A stretch of 13,516 nt of DNA from JAZKSG01 sp964384785 (GCA_964384785.1 CAYLLH010000009.1:1-13516), one strand, 5' to 3'; numbered from the stretch's first letter, positions 6,060 through 12,892 are shown. Made by a program: numbers and translations. The notes: generated from the sequence alone by a model not told the origin.

Positions 6060-7574
6060 ATGCGTAAAACAATTATATTGGCAATTCTATTGTGTTTTGT
6101 TTTTTCTACAGCAACTTTTTCTACAGCTTTAGAAATAACACATGTAAGCCCAAATGATGGAGCAAAAGATGTATCAATTAATCCGACATTATCTGTTTCA
6201 ATAGATAATGCCTCTTCTGATTTCAACTGGGAGATAGCAATGGGTAATAAAAGCAAAAATGGTCATTGTAATTCCACTTCAAATGTTTTTGAACTTGAAT
6301 TATCTAAACTTTCCTATGAAACAGATTATTGGTGGTATTTCAGTCTAGGGTCACAAAGTTTTGTTTATAAGTTTACAACCGAGTCTGAAGAAGATGAAAA
6401 TGACTTTTCTAAAGAATTATCTGTTTTTCCAAACAATCCTTCTTCTGGTGAAACATTAGCTATTATTCTTGGAAACCGGATAAACACCAATGGTTATCTC
6501 TATGTCGGTAACGATTTAATACCTGTTACTATCTCAAATGGTTTTGGAACAGTTAAATTAAAAGACAGTCAATACGGTGAAGCATCAGTTTGGATATATG
6601 GCCCAATGGATGGAACAAATTATGAAGAAGAGTTCACAGTAGATTGTGGTTTAACAGGCAACCTTGAAATATCAGCTGATTCAAAAGCAAACATCAATGA
6701 TGAAATAGAAGTCACAGTTTCTTATGGGTCTACTTATATCGAAGGAGCAAAATTGGAAATAACTAACCCTGATGGTAACGCAAAAATAATTTATACTGAT
6801 GGGGAGGGTAAAGCACATTTTGTTGCAGATAAAAGCGGAACATGGATGATACAATCTGAATACTTAGATACTCAGGCTGTAGAAGAAATAACTATTGAAG
6901 CAGAAGAAATAAGTGTTGATTTAGATGACGACAAATACTCAATTGATGAAAAAGTAACTATAAGTGCAGAGATATTAAACGGAGATGTTTTGATAGAAAA
7001 AGAAGGGGAAATCATTGAAGACGGTGAATTAAACAGTGGAACTTATACTTTTTATCCTCAATCCGAAGGAAAATATGATGTTATAGTCAAATCGGAATCT
7101 GGAGACCAACAAGGAACATCTTCTTTTACGGTATCAAAAATAGCAAGTATCTCTGTTTCTGATTTAAACAACATACCTGTTTCAACTGCTGAACATGATG
7201 AACGATACATGATAAAAATATTAGACCAAAATGATGACTTGCTGAAAGATTTCTCTTTTGTCTATGCTGGTCAAAGAAAAATACCACTCTCAGGCGGAAT
7301 AGGTTTTTGGTCTCCCTTAAAATCAGGTAACATTCTTTTTACACTACCTGATAAAAAAGGATATGAAACAGAGTCTCATAGTGTTTCTGTTGGTATATCT
7401 TCCTATAAGTCAAAACCATCAGAAAATGATGACTCTATAAATTGGATTGGAGTCATTTTTTTAATAATAATAGTTGTAGCCTTACTAATGTATGTTTATA
7501 AAGATAAATTACCAGATAATATAAAAAACATATTTGGTAGGTTTTTCAAACCAAAAAGAGAGGTTCCTATATGA
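6060..7574 (+). CDS. Large membrane-anchored surface protein with Ig-like domains
   Basis: A 504-residue secreted type I membrane protein. Residues 1-23 are a classic signal peptide (KTIILAILLCFVFSTATFSTA). An N-terminal Ig/FN3-like domain follows, with VSPNDGAKDVSINPTLSV and a terminal YKFTTES strand. At least three further beta-sandwich-like repeats lie between about 125 and 450 (FPNNPSSGETL, VTVSYGSTYIEGAKLEITNPDG, DKYSIDEKVTISAEI). The TM helix is at about 462-480, with a basic cytoplasmic tail. Several N-x-S/T sites suggest glycosylation. The layout suits a virion spike, adhesin or S-layer-associated protein. A GGTGAGGAGAG ribosome site precedes the ATG. Its TGA overlaps the next gene's ATG. 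Confidence 0.85.
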   Translation: MRKTIILAILLCFVFSTATFSTALEITHVSPNDGAKDVSINPTLSVSIDNASSDFNWEIAMGNKSKNGHCNSTSNVFELELSKLSYETDYWWYFSLGSQSFVYKFTTESEEDENDFSKELSVFPNNPSSGETLAIILGNRINTNGYLYVGNDLIPVTISNGFGTVKLKDSQYGEASVWIYGPMDGTNYEEEFTVDCGLTGNLEISADSKANINDEIEVTVSYGSTYIEGAKLEITNPDGNAKIIYTDGEGKAHFVADKSGTWMIQSEYLDTQAVEEITIEAEEISVDLDDDKYSIDEKVTISAEILNGDVLIEKEGEIIEDGELNSGTYTFYPQSEGKYDVIVKSESGDQQGTSSFTVSKIASISVSDLNNIPVSTAEHDERYMIKILDQNDDLLKDFSFVYAGQRKIPLSGGIGFWSPLKSGNILFTLPDKKGYETESHSVSVGISSYKSKPSENDDSINWIGVIFLIIIVVALLMYVYKDKLPDNIKNIFGRFFKPKREVPI

Positions 7575-7735
7575 TGGAAAATAAAGAAAAATTGGTTGAT
7601 GAATTGGAACAATGCATAGTTGTTGAGGGAAAAAGTAAAGAGGATTGCCTCCAGGAAATTAAATGGAAACATAATCTTTCTGATGAACATGTTGCTGTTC
7701 TAAATGCAGAAGTAATAAAAGATGAAGAAGAATAG
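7571..7735 (+). CDS. Miniprotein with C-x10-C helical-hairpin motif (copy 1)
   Basis: A 54-residue acidic protein whose core ELEQCIVVEGKSKEDCLQEI aligns with QCMIKDGRTAEECLDEA of the next gene, including both cysteines ten residues apart. The pattern of two helices each carrying one cysteine suggests a small alpha-hairpin held by a disulfide or metal. The ATG overlaps the TGA of the surface protein gene (ATGA), and GAGG lies seven bases upstream. A second ATG follows at once (7574). The family is not recognised. Confidence 0.65.
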   Translation: MMENKEKLVDELEQCIVVEGKSKEDCLQEIKWKHNLSDEHVAVLNAEVIKDEEE

Positions 7736-7745
7736 GTGAATATTT

Positions 7746-7913
7746 ATGGATGATATGGCACGTCTTAGGGCACGTATAAAAAATGATGTAAAACAATGTA
7801 TGATAAAAGATGGTCGAACAGCTGAAGAATGTTTGGATGAAGCTGTGGATAGATATAATCTGCATCCTAGTTCAGAGAAACATATTCGTGAATCATTAGG
7901 CGATAAACGTTGA
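7746..7913 (+). CDS. Miniprotein with C-x10-C helical-hairpin motif (copy 2)
   Basis: A 55-residue protein paralogous to the one just upstream: VKQCMIKDGRTAEECLDEAVDRYNL keeps both cysteines, the central Gly and the following helix. The N-terminus is Arg-rich (ARLRARIKNDV), unlike copy 1, so the two may bind different partners. GGTGA is eight bases before the ATG. Its TGA overlaps the TTG start of the RusA gene, indicating coupled translation. Tandem duplication followed by divergence is the likely origin. Confidence 0.68.
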   Translation: MDDMARLRARIKNDVKQCMIKDGRTAEECLDEAVDRYNLHPSSEKHIRESLGDKR

Positions 7914-8335
7914 AACGTATCGTTATATCTGGTTCACCTGTTGCTAAACCACGACCTAGAGCTACATCTACAAAGACAGGTAAAATACGGATGTATACTC
8001 CTAAAAAAAGTAAAAACTTTGAATATCTTGTCAGACAACGAGCAGAGAAAATCTACAAGCAACCATTGAAATGTCCTATATCTATCAAAATAACATTTCT
8101 TGTTCATAGGCCAAAAAAAATAATTTGGAAAACAAAACCTATGCCACGTGTGCCTTGTGACTGCAGACCTGATTTAGATAATTTAATTAAAAGTATTGAG
8201 GATGGTCTTAATGGTGTAGCATTTGTAGATGATGGGCAGATAGCTCATATTGAAGCATCAAAACTTTATCATGCTGGAGATGAGGGACCTAAAACAATAA
8301 TTGAGATATATAGATGGGGTGAAAAATTTGATTAG
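7910..8335 (+). CDS. rusA: RusA-family Holliday junction resolvase
   Basis: A 141-residue endonuclease of the RusA family, close to the usual length of about 120-140. The N-terminal strand ISGSPVAKPRPR is typical. The catalytic block is PDLDNLIKSIEDGLNG, with D88, D90, K94 and D98, followed by FVDDGQI with D107 and D108. These acidic residues bind the metal used to cut four-way DNA junctions. RusA proteins are common in phages and plasmids, where they resolve recombination or replication intermediates. The TTG start overlaps the preceding stop codon. Its presence between miniproteins and a winged-helix gene supports a mobile-element origin. Confidence 0.93.
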   Translation: MKRIVISGSPVAKPRPRATSTKTGKIRMYTPKKSKNFEYLVRQRAEKIYKQPLKCPISIKITFLVHRPKKIIWKTKPMPRVPCDCRPDLDNLIKSIEDGLNGVAFVDDGQIAHIEASKLYHAGDEGPKTIIEIYRWGEKFD

Positions 8336-8708
8336 TATGTGGAAAGCAAAAGTATTGGAAATAATAGCAAATACTGATGGACCTGTAACTGTTTCTGTAT
8401 TCAGACATTCTTATAATATTCCTCGTCATGTGCTTGATGAACATCTACCAAATCTTGTACAGGAGGGCTGTATTATTAAATATAGTTTCAAGGATTATCC
8501 TGATATGAATCCTGCAGATTATCTGGGAATTGGTAGGAGTAGAAAGGGAGTAAAACCAGATTATTTCTATACTATAACAGATAATGGGCTGAGAAAATAT
8601 GAATTCTATAAAACTAAAGGAGTTTATGATTCAGATTTAACACCATTAGAATGGTGGGAAAAACAAAAAGAAAGACTTAGAGAATTTGAGGCAAAACAAT
8701 ATGGGTAG
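8328..8708 (+). CDS. Winged-helix DNA-binding protein
   Basis: A 126-residue protein. Residues about 5-45 give helix, helix, recognition helix (VLEIIANTDGPVTVSVF, then PRHVLDEHLPNLVQEGCI). A wing-like hairpin follows, ending in YFYTITDNGLRKYEFY, the common closing strand and last helix of MarR/PadR-type regulators. The C-terminal 30 residues are a charged helix. GGGGTGA at 8316-8322 is well spaced for a TTG at 8328, which overlaps the end of the RusA gene by eight bases; ATG at 8337 is the alternative. It may regulate the element's own genes, possibly through the shared promoter element (inference). Confidence 0.78.
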   Translation: MISMWKAKVLEIIANTDGPVTVSVFRHSYNIPRHVLDEHLPNLVQEGCIIKYSFKDYPDMNPADYLGIGRSRKGVKPDYFYTITDNGLRKYEFYKTKGVYDSDLTPLEWWEKQKERLREFEAKQYG

Positions 8709-8988
8709 AATTTCAAAGGATAGGATAAATAAACTTAAAAAAATTGCACATGACCAAGGCATATCAGCTTGTTTGAATGAAGCTGATTCTAATGCTGAAG
8801 CGATACTGGTATGTGAAGGGCTTGATTATGATTTTGTTTTAGATGAAGCAAAACATATGCAGGAAGACCTTGAGAATGGTGTTGTGGATTCAAAGTATAT
8901 GAATGAAAAAATCAAAAACATTAAAGACTTCCAAGAATTAGTAGAAGCCCGCCGTAAAAGAAAACAACAAAAAGAAAAACAACAATAA
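8701..8988 (+). CDS. Small charged protein with two cysteines
   Basis: A 95-residue helical protein, last in the operon, overlapping the previous gene by eight bases. The centre (ACLNEADSNAEAILVCEG) has cysteines 14 residues apart and is followed by VLDEAKHM, resembling the LDEA helix of the 7746 product. The C-terminus is a very basic helix rich in Arg, Lys and Gln (ARRKRKQQKEKQQ), suited to nucleic acid or coiled-coil contacts. The ATG at 8701 has GAGG ten bases before it. The family is not recognised; it may be a distant relative of the Cys-pair miniproteins. Confidence 0.68.
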   Translation: MGRISKDRINKLKKIAHDQGISACLNEADSNAEAILVCEGLDYDFVLDEAKHMQEDLENGVVDSKYMNEKIKNIKDFQELVEARRKRKQQKEKQQ

Positions 8989-8990
8989 AT

Positions 8991-9037
8991 CTCCCTTTTT
9001 CCCTTTTATCCCTTGTAACCCCAATAAGATTTATAAT
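8991..9037 (+). promoter_or_regulatory. Promoter of the four-TM gene with C-triplet element
   Basis: Positions 8991-9015 are the shared element: C-triplets at 8993, 9001 and 9010, with a fourth C-run at 9019. The TATA box TTATAAT is at 9031-9037, so transcription should begin near 9060, just before GGTGA. Four spaced C-runs could also form an i-motif, or a G-quadruplex on the other strand. Confidence 0.55.
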
Positions 9038-9071
9038 ATTTCAGAATGTTAACTCTAAATTGGTGACGCTT

Positions 9072-9587
9072 ATGGAAAATAGACCATGGGGTATAACTTT
9101 AGCATGTGCTTTTCTGGCTATAATAGCTGTTCTTTCTATTTATGGAGGAGCAACATTAGGTCAAGAGGGTGCAATGCAAGTATTGCCACAAGATACTGAG
9201 GATGTAGAACTCGCTGAAGGCGAGGATGTAGAAGCAGAAGGCAGTCCAGCGACTGAATATGTGCTACCGCAATCTCTGCAACCGATTTTTAATGCATGGG
9301 GTGCTATGAGTGCAATAGTTATTGGCGCTCTCTTTGCAATAGTAGCATACATGCTTTGGAACAAAAACGAACTTGCATGGTATGCATCATTCGGTCTGGT
9401 TGCACTAGCTGTTGTTGCTGATATAGTTTTAATACTTATCGGCAAAGCAATGGTAACAGCTATTGGCATAGTTGCATTAGGTGTATTTGTAGTAATGCTT
9501 CTTGCATTGACTCACAAAGACACAATATCTGAGATAAGACCAGAACACTTCGATTATCCTGGTTGGGAATTCTCAGAGGCATACTAA
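9072..9587 (+). CDS. Four-TM membrane protein
   Basis: A 171-residue integral membrane protein with helices at about residues 6-27, 75-96, 101-123 and 126-147. Between helices 1 and 2 is an acidic segment rich in Asp, Glu and Val (residues 40-62), probably outside the cell. The motif RPWGITLACAFLAIIAVL recalls archaeal four-TM proteins of uncharacterised families that begin RP-x-G-V-T. The match is by memory of pattern only. GGTGA at 9062-9066 fits the ATG at 9072 better than the upstream TTG. With its own promoter it may be an abundant membrane component, for example of a lipid-containing virion. Confidence 0.75.
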   Translation: MENRPWGITLACAFLAIIAVLSIYGGATLGQEGAMQVLPQDTEDVELAEGEDVEAEGSPATEYVLPQSLQPIFNAWGAMSAIVIGALFAIVAYMLWNKNELAWYASFGLVALAVVADIVLILIGKAMVTAIGIVALGVFVVMLLALTHKDTISEIRPEHFDYPGWEFSEAY

Positions 9588-9627
9588 AAAAAAAAATAAA
9601 CCCCTATAATAAAAAAAACATAATTAA

Positions 9628-9657
9628 GGCAGGCTTCAATCTGCCCTCTATTTTTTT
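9628..9657 (+). terminator. Intrinsic terminator after the four-TM gene
   Basis: GGCAG (9628-9632), an 8-base loop and CTGCC (9641-9645) form a 5-bp GC-rich stem, followed by seven Ts at 9651-9657. It lies between the stop at 9587 and the next promoter. Confidence 0.6.
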
Positions 9658-9669
9658 AAATAATTATTT

Positions 9670-9710
9670 TTTCCCTTTTTCCCCATTATCCCTAATAAAC
9701 TACATATAAC
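9670..9710 (+). promoter_or_regulatory. Promoter of the four-Cys miniprotein with C-triplet element
   Basis: The clearest copy of the shared element is at 9670-9695: C-runs at 9673, 9681 and 9690, ending ATCCCTAA. The TATA box ATATAAC is at 9704-9710. The ATG at 9733 is about 26 bases from the TATA centre with no ribosome binding site, so the transcript should be leaderless. Confidence 0.6.
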
Positions 9711-9732
9711 ATATTTTTAATTAATAGATATA

Positions 9733-9951
9733 ATGGTTAAATTCAAAGGAAAAGTAGGCGGAGGTTTTTTTCTACCATCCACTGAAAAAACTGTGTCATG
9801 TAATAAAAAAGGAAATGTTTGGATGTGCACCTACGATAATGGTAACAAAACCAAAATTTCAGACAAAGACATGACTCTCTGTAAATCTAAAGGGACAGGG
9901 GAAAAAGGTTTGAAATGTGTGATGGATAAAGACAAAACTGTCTACATGTAG
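9733..9951 (+). CDS. Four-Cys miniprotein, probably leaderless
   Basis: A 72-residue Lys/Gly-rich protein with cysteines at 23, 32, 50 and 62 (C-x8-C and C-x11-C), a spacing compatible with a zinc-binding or disulfide-linked two-hairpin fold. The strand-turn-strand feel of VSCNKKGNVWMCTYDNG and LKCVMDKDKTVYM supports a small beta structure. There is no signal peptide. No ribosome site precedes the ATG, and the TATA position implies a leaderless mRNA. The next gene follows by 13 bases with its own GAGGTG site, so the two are likely co-transcribed. The function is not recognised. Confidence 0.68.
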   Translation: MVKFKGKVGGGFFLPSTEKTVSCNKKGNVWMCTYDNGNKTKISDKDMTLCKSKGTGEKGLKCVMDKDKTVYM

Positions 9952-9964
9952 AGGTGTAATTTTT

Positions 9965-10588
9965 ATGGAAGACTCAAAACTTTTTTTGGCTCTGGCTGTT
10001 CTGTTTATAATAGGAACTGTTTTAATATATACAGGTAGTAGTTCTGAACCTGTTGAAACAGAAAATTTTTTAGCAAATGTTGACGAAGGAACATACATCC
10101 CAACAGAAGAACTAGAAGAGTGTCCTCAAGAAACTATAATATCTTTTGATAAAGAAGAATATGAGCCTGGTGACCGTATTACAGTAACATTAACTGCACC
10201 CAATATTTGTTATAGGTGCGATGTAACTAAGTTTTTTATAACTATTAAAATTAATAATGAACATGTATTGGATGGTTTTCCAAGATATGTTGATGCAGAA
10301 TACATAGCAGAATATCCCTTGACTTGTGAGTATCAAGCAAAATTTAGTTTTGTAATTAATGCTACACAGTATGAATCATCAGCATTATTTGCTAATGCTT
10401 ATGGTATTAATGATAATGGTGAAATTACTTCAGAAGAAGCTAGAACAATTGTAATTTATGAAGTAGAACCTGAACCAGAGATAAAACATGAATATACACC
10501 TCAAGCAGAAACACCTGGTTTTGAACTAATATTTTTGATAATAGCAGTTGGTTTGGCTGTAGTCATCTTCAGAAGAAGAAAAAAATGA
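9965..10588 (+). CDS. Surface protein with Ig-like domain and PGF-CTERM-like anchor
   Basis: A 207-residue secreted protein. A hydrophobic N-terminal helix (about 5-23) is a signal peptide or anchor. Residues about 55-170 form a beta-sandwich-like domain (ISFDKEEYEPGDRITVTLTAP) with cysteines that could form disulfides, including ICYRC. The C-terminus is TPGFELIF, a hydrophobic helix and FRRRKK, the three-part layout of PGF-CTERM signals that archaeosortase A processes before lipid attachment in euryarchaea. A Glu/Pro-rich stalk precedes it. GAGGTG is eight bases before the ATG. It implies that the host has archaeosortase A; the processing itself is inference. Confidence 0.82.
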   Translation: MEDSKLFLALAVLFIIGTVLIYTGSSSEPVETENFLANVDEGTYIPTEELEECPQETIISFDKEEYEPGDRITVTLTAPNICYRCDVTKFFITIKINNEHVLDGFPRYVDAEYIAEYPLTCEYQAKFSFVINATQYESSALFANAYGINDNGEITSEEARTIVIYEVEPEPEIKHEYTPQAETPGFELIFLIIAVGLAVVIFRRRKK

Positions 10589-10606
10589 TTTAATTTTTTG
10601 CGAAGA

Positions 10607-10646
10607 TTTATATACTAATCGTCTATACTAATTATCAACGGAGAGG
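10607..10646 (+). promoter_or_regulatory. Promoter and ribosome site of the envelope genes from 10656
   Basis: TTTATATACT at 10607-10616 is a TATA box candidate, with TCTATACTAA at 10622 as a weaker alternative. GGAGAGG at 10640-10646 is nine bases before the GTG start. No C-triplet element is present, so these genes are probably not in the same regulon. Confidence 0.45.
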
Positions 10647-10655
10647 GCATAACTG

Positions 10656-11375
10656 GTGAGAAAAAAACAATATAGTGGATTTATTATACTATTTGTTACA
10701 ATTATCTTACTTATAGCACTTTTCTCTTTTAGTAAAAAAGCTACAGCAGATAAAATTAAGATAACGCCAGATGAATACACACTTTCTTTAACAGCTGGGG
10801 ATAAACTACAGAAAGAACTAATAATCAATTGGCAGGGAGACCAAATAGTTAAAGCAACAATACAAACAAAGATACTACCAGATGGGGAAGGAATCAATAT
10901 ATCTTTTTCTGACAAACCAATTTTTCTTCAACCTGGTCAAAACAAAATAACCATGTTTATAAATACCTCTGTAGCTCTAACACCCGAACAATACATTATA
11001 AAAACAACTGTTACCGTAACAGAAACTATACAAAAAAATAAAGACGACAATAATAACAACCAAAGAAATTCAAAAAAACAGAATTATGTTCCAAATGAAG
11101 AAACAAAAGATGAAACAGGAGACATTATAGAAAAAAACTCAACTGAAATCAACGAATCAGAAGATGAAAACAACAAAAACAATTTTGAAAACCCAACACC
11201 CGAAAATACAGATTCTGAGAATAAATCAACAAATGAAACCATAAAGAACAAAAAAATACAGAAACAAGTAATAAATAGATTTATACTATGGACAACTGGA
11301 GCTATTATTTTTGTTTTAATACTATTCATGTTCCTTTTCTTAATGGAAAGGAGGAAAAGAAAAAATGAAAAATGA
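10656..11375 (+). CDS. Membrane-anchored Ig-like protein with low-complexity stalk
   Basis: A 239-residue protein with an N-terminal hydrophobic helix (about 8-28). A compact beta-rich domain follows at about 35-122 (ITPDEYTLSLTAGDKLQKEL, FLQPGQNKITMFIN), similar in style to accessory domains that start strands with a PG turn. Residues 126-206 are a stalk rich in Asn, Lys, Glu and Thr with many N-x-S/T sites, then a TM helix (about 210-230) and a basic tail. The start is GTG with GGAGAGG nine bases before it. It overlaps the TasA-like gene by 11 bases. It may anchor or chaperone that protein, by analogy with accessory proteins in TasA-type operons. Confidence 0.78.
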   Translation: MRKKQYSGFIILFVTIILLIALFSFSKKATADKIKITPDEYTLSLTAGDKLQKELIINWQGDQIVKATIQTKILPDGEGINISFSDKPIFLQPGQNKITMFINTSVALTPEQYIIKTTVTVTETIQKNKDDNNNNQRNSKKQNYVPNEETKDETGDIIEKNSTEINESEDENNKNNFENPTPENTDSENKSTNETIKNKKIQKQVINRFILWTTGAIIFVLILFMFLFLMERRKRKNEK

Positions 11376-12378
11376 AAAAGAAAACCCAAAAAAAGGCAGA
11401 AAGGGAGTAGTCAGCAAAAAGACAGCAATAGGAATCTTTGCTGTACTAATAGCATGTACCCTGATAGCAAGTGCTGGACTCCTATCCCACTATGGACAAG
11501 TAAACGCAACAGCAGATGTTAAACAATCTGTAACTGTAGATGGACAAAACTGGGATGAACCCATAACACACGAATTCGAAATCGATGCAGGCTGTACACA
11601 AGTCTACAAACACAAAATAACCAACAATGCATGTGAAGATGCAGAAATAGAAATTGAAACATACATAAATGGACATGGCAAAGGAACCGAAGGAGTAGAT
11701 GTAAATTACTATATTATGGATGGTTGGAAAACCATAACATTAGAAAACAAAGATTCTGAGTGGAGTGCAATAGAAGACGACTACTATGCTGAATTCACAT
11801 ACAACCCATGTTGCCCAACTTTTAACTGGGAACTTGAAGGAACATTCGAAGCAGACACAGATTATGTACTCATATACTATGCAGACCAACCAGGACGTTA
11901 CACAAACTGGGGTGGAGCACCTGCAATGAAAATAACAGAATTCACATCAGATGCAGATGGTAATTTTTCAGAATCAGGTAACATGAATTTTGGAAACAAA
12001 TGCCTGCCTATGGAAGATGATTGGAATATCGGACCAGATGCAGATTATGTTTCTGAAGACGGATATGACCATGGAAAAGGTGCAAAAATATGGTTAGTAC
12101 CAGCAGACATATATCACGGAACAGATGAAGAACTCACAAGTTGGGTCCCAGAAAAAATACTATTTGAAACAGACCTAATGGCCTTCTTTGACTGTAGCGT
12201 AAACCCAATCCCTGCATATCTACACCCATACTTTGATTATGAAACACCAATCAGCGATACAACATACACACTACAACCAGGCGAACAAGCATGCTTATTC
12301 ATCATGTATAATTTTGATGTAGCAATAATGCCTGGAATCTATGATATAAGCACAACAATAGTTCCAACAACAAACTAA
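11365..12378 (+). CDS. TasA-like secreted fibre or surface protein with SipW-type signal
   Basis: A 337-residue exported protein. After a Lys-rich leader, residues 20-40 form the hydrophobic core (AIGIFAVLIACTLIASAGLL), then SHYGQVNATADVKQSVTVDG. This is the hallmark of SipW-dependent TasA/camelysin-type proteins, whose mature N-terminal strand can join a neighbour in a fibre. The beta-sandwich continues to about 150. Residues about 155-275 are an inserted domain with YVLIYYAD and GAKIWLVP, also seen in archaeal secreted proteins. The last strands (LQPGEQACLF, PGIYDISTTI) close the sandwich. TasA homologues form bundling pili in some archaea. A strong GGAGG and a clear terminator suggest high expression. 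Confidence 0.82.
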   Translation: MKNEKENPKKGRKGVVSKKTAIGIFAVLIACTLIASAGLLSHYGQVNATADVKQSVTVDGQNWDEPITHEFEIDAGCTQVYKHKITNNACEDAEIEIETYINGHGKGTEGVDVNYYIMDGWKTITLENKDSEWSAIEDDYYAEFTYNPCCPTFNWELEGTFEADTDYVLIYYADQPGRYTNWGGAPAMKITEFTSDADGNFSESGNMNFGNKCLPMEDDWNIGPDADYVSEDGYDHGKGAKIWLVPADIYHGTDEELTSWVPEKILFETDLMAFFDCSVNPIPAYLHPYFDYETPISDTTYTLQPGEQACLFIMYNFDVAIMPGIYDISTTIVPTTN

Positions 12379-12410
12379 AGGGATTACTCCCTTTTTCTCT
12401 TTTTTTTTTC
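12377..12410 (+). terminator. Intrinsic terminator of the TasA-like gene
   Basis: AAAGGGA (12377-12383), TTAC loop and TCCCTTT (12388-12394) form a 7-bp stem overlapping the stop codon. TTCTC and a run of ten or more Ts follow. It is the strongest terminator in the window. Confidence 0.78.
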
Positions 12411-12448
12411 AAAAAACTTTTAACAACATAATTCATTATAACTATTTG

Positions 12449-12892
12449 ATGCATAATAAAATAATAGACATATTGGTATTTTTTATAATAATTCTATCAG
12501 TGGTATTTCTTTCAGGTTGTCTTGGACTCTCTGAAATAGAAAAATATCCAAATTCAAAACAAATAATACTGGATAAAAGTTTTCTTGCAGAAAAACTTAA
12601 CATGTCTGAAAAACAAATCAATAAAATTGGAAATGATTTAAATCTAAAACTCTATGTAATCAACAATAAAACAAAAGAAGAAGTAATGAATTTTTTTGAA
12701 AAAAATCACAACGATTGGTCAACAGAATACAGCAAAACAACAGAAACAGTCGAAATAAATTTTTGGAGAAAATGGGGTTCAGGTCATGCCGTAATCGTAA
12801 CCAGTCACCCAGAGATACAAGACTATTTCGGATGTCAACTACCACCCACTAAAGTAGGTGGCTTGTCTGGTAACAGACAACAAAAGAGTTGA
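12449..12892 (+). CDS. Lipoprotein of unknown function
   Basis: A 147-residue secreted lipoprotein. Residues 1-23 are a signal peptide with lipobox LSGC, giving Cys24 as the lipidated residue. The mature part is charged and mixed alpha/beta, with FLAEKLNMSEKQINKIGNDL and EVMNFFEKNHNDW, followed by strands. The family is not recognised. The final 17 or so residues (PPTKVGGLSGNRQQKS) are encoded by two adjacent hairpins that resemble a transposon end, so the native C-terminus may have been replaced. No clear ribosome site is seen. TATA-like sequence near 12435 is too close for a normal leaderless start, and a TTG at 12446 is possible. Confidence 0.7.
   Translation: MHNKIIDILVFFIIILSVVFLSGCLGLSEIEKYPNSKQIILDKSFLAEKLNMSEKQINKIGNDLNLKLYVINNKTKEEVMNFFEKNHNDWSTEYSKTTETVEINFWRKWGSGHAVIVTSHPEIQDYFGCQLPPTKVGGLSGNRQQKS
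12834..12880 (-). repeat. Two tandem hairpins resembling an IS200/IS605-type right end
   Basis: Hairpin 1 pairs CCACC (12842-12846) and ACT (12848-12850) with AGT (12853-12855) and GGTGG (12857-12861), with one C/A mismatch. Hairpin 2 pairs TTGTCTG (12863-12869) with CAGACAA (12874-12880) around GTAA. Read on the minus strand, hairpin 1 is preceded by AAG and followed by TAGTTGAC, a layout like the right ends (and omega-RNA 3' ends) of TnpB-type elements. No transposase or TnpB gene is present. Confidence 0.4.

Noticed and set aside
9161..9469. A 102-residue minus-strand frame inside the four-TM gene
   Set aside because: It is the antisense of a gene with clear TM helices, promoter and ribosome site. 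Its Ser/Thr/Ala composition is what antisense of a hydrophobic gene gives.
10628..10915. A 95-residue minus-strand frame over the start of the 10656 gene
   Set aside because: There is no promoter or ribosome site on that strand, and it lies opposite a well-supported gene.
11084..11389. A 101-residue hydrophobic minus-strand frame
   Set aside because: It is the antisense of the Lys/Asn/Glu-rich stalk of the 10656 gene. Phe/Leu/Ser richness is expected from that template.
12379..12400. A sixth copy of the C-triplet element (AGGGATTACTCCC)
   Set aside because: It overlaps a stop codon, forms a perfect terminator stem with a T-run and has no TATA box next to it. The resemblance is explained by the terminator.
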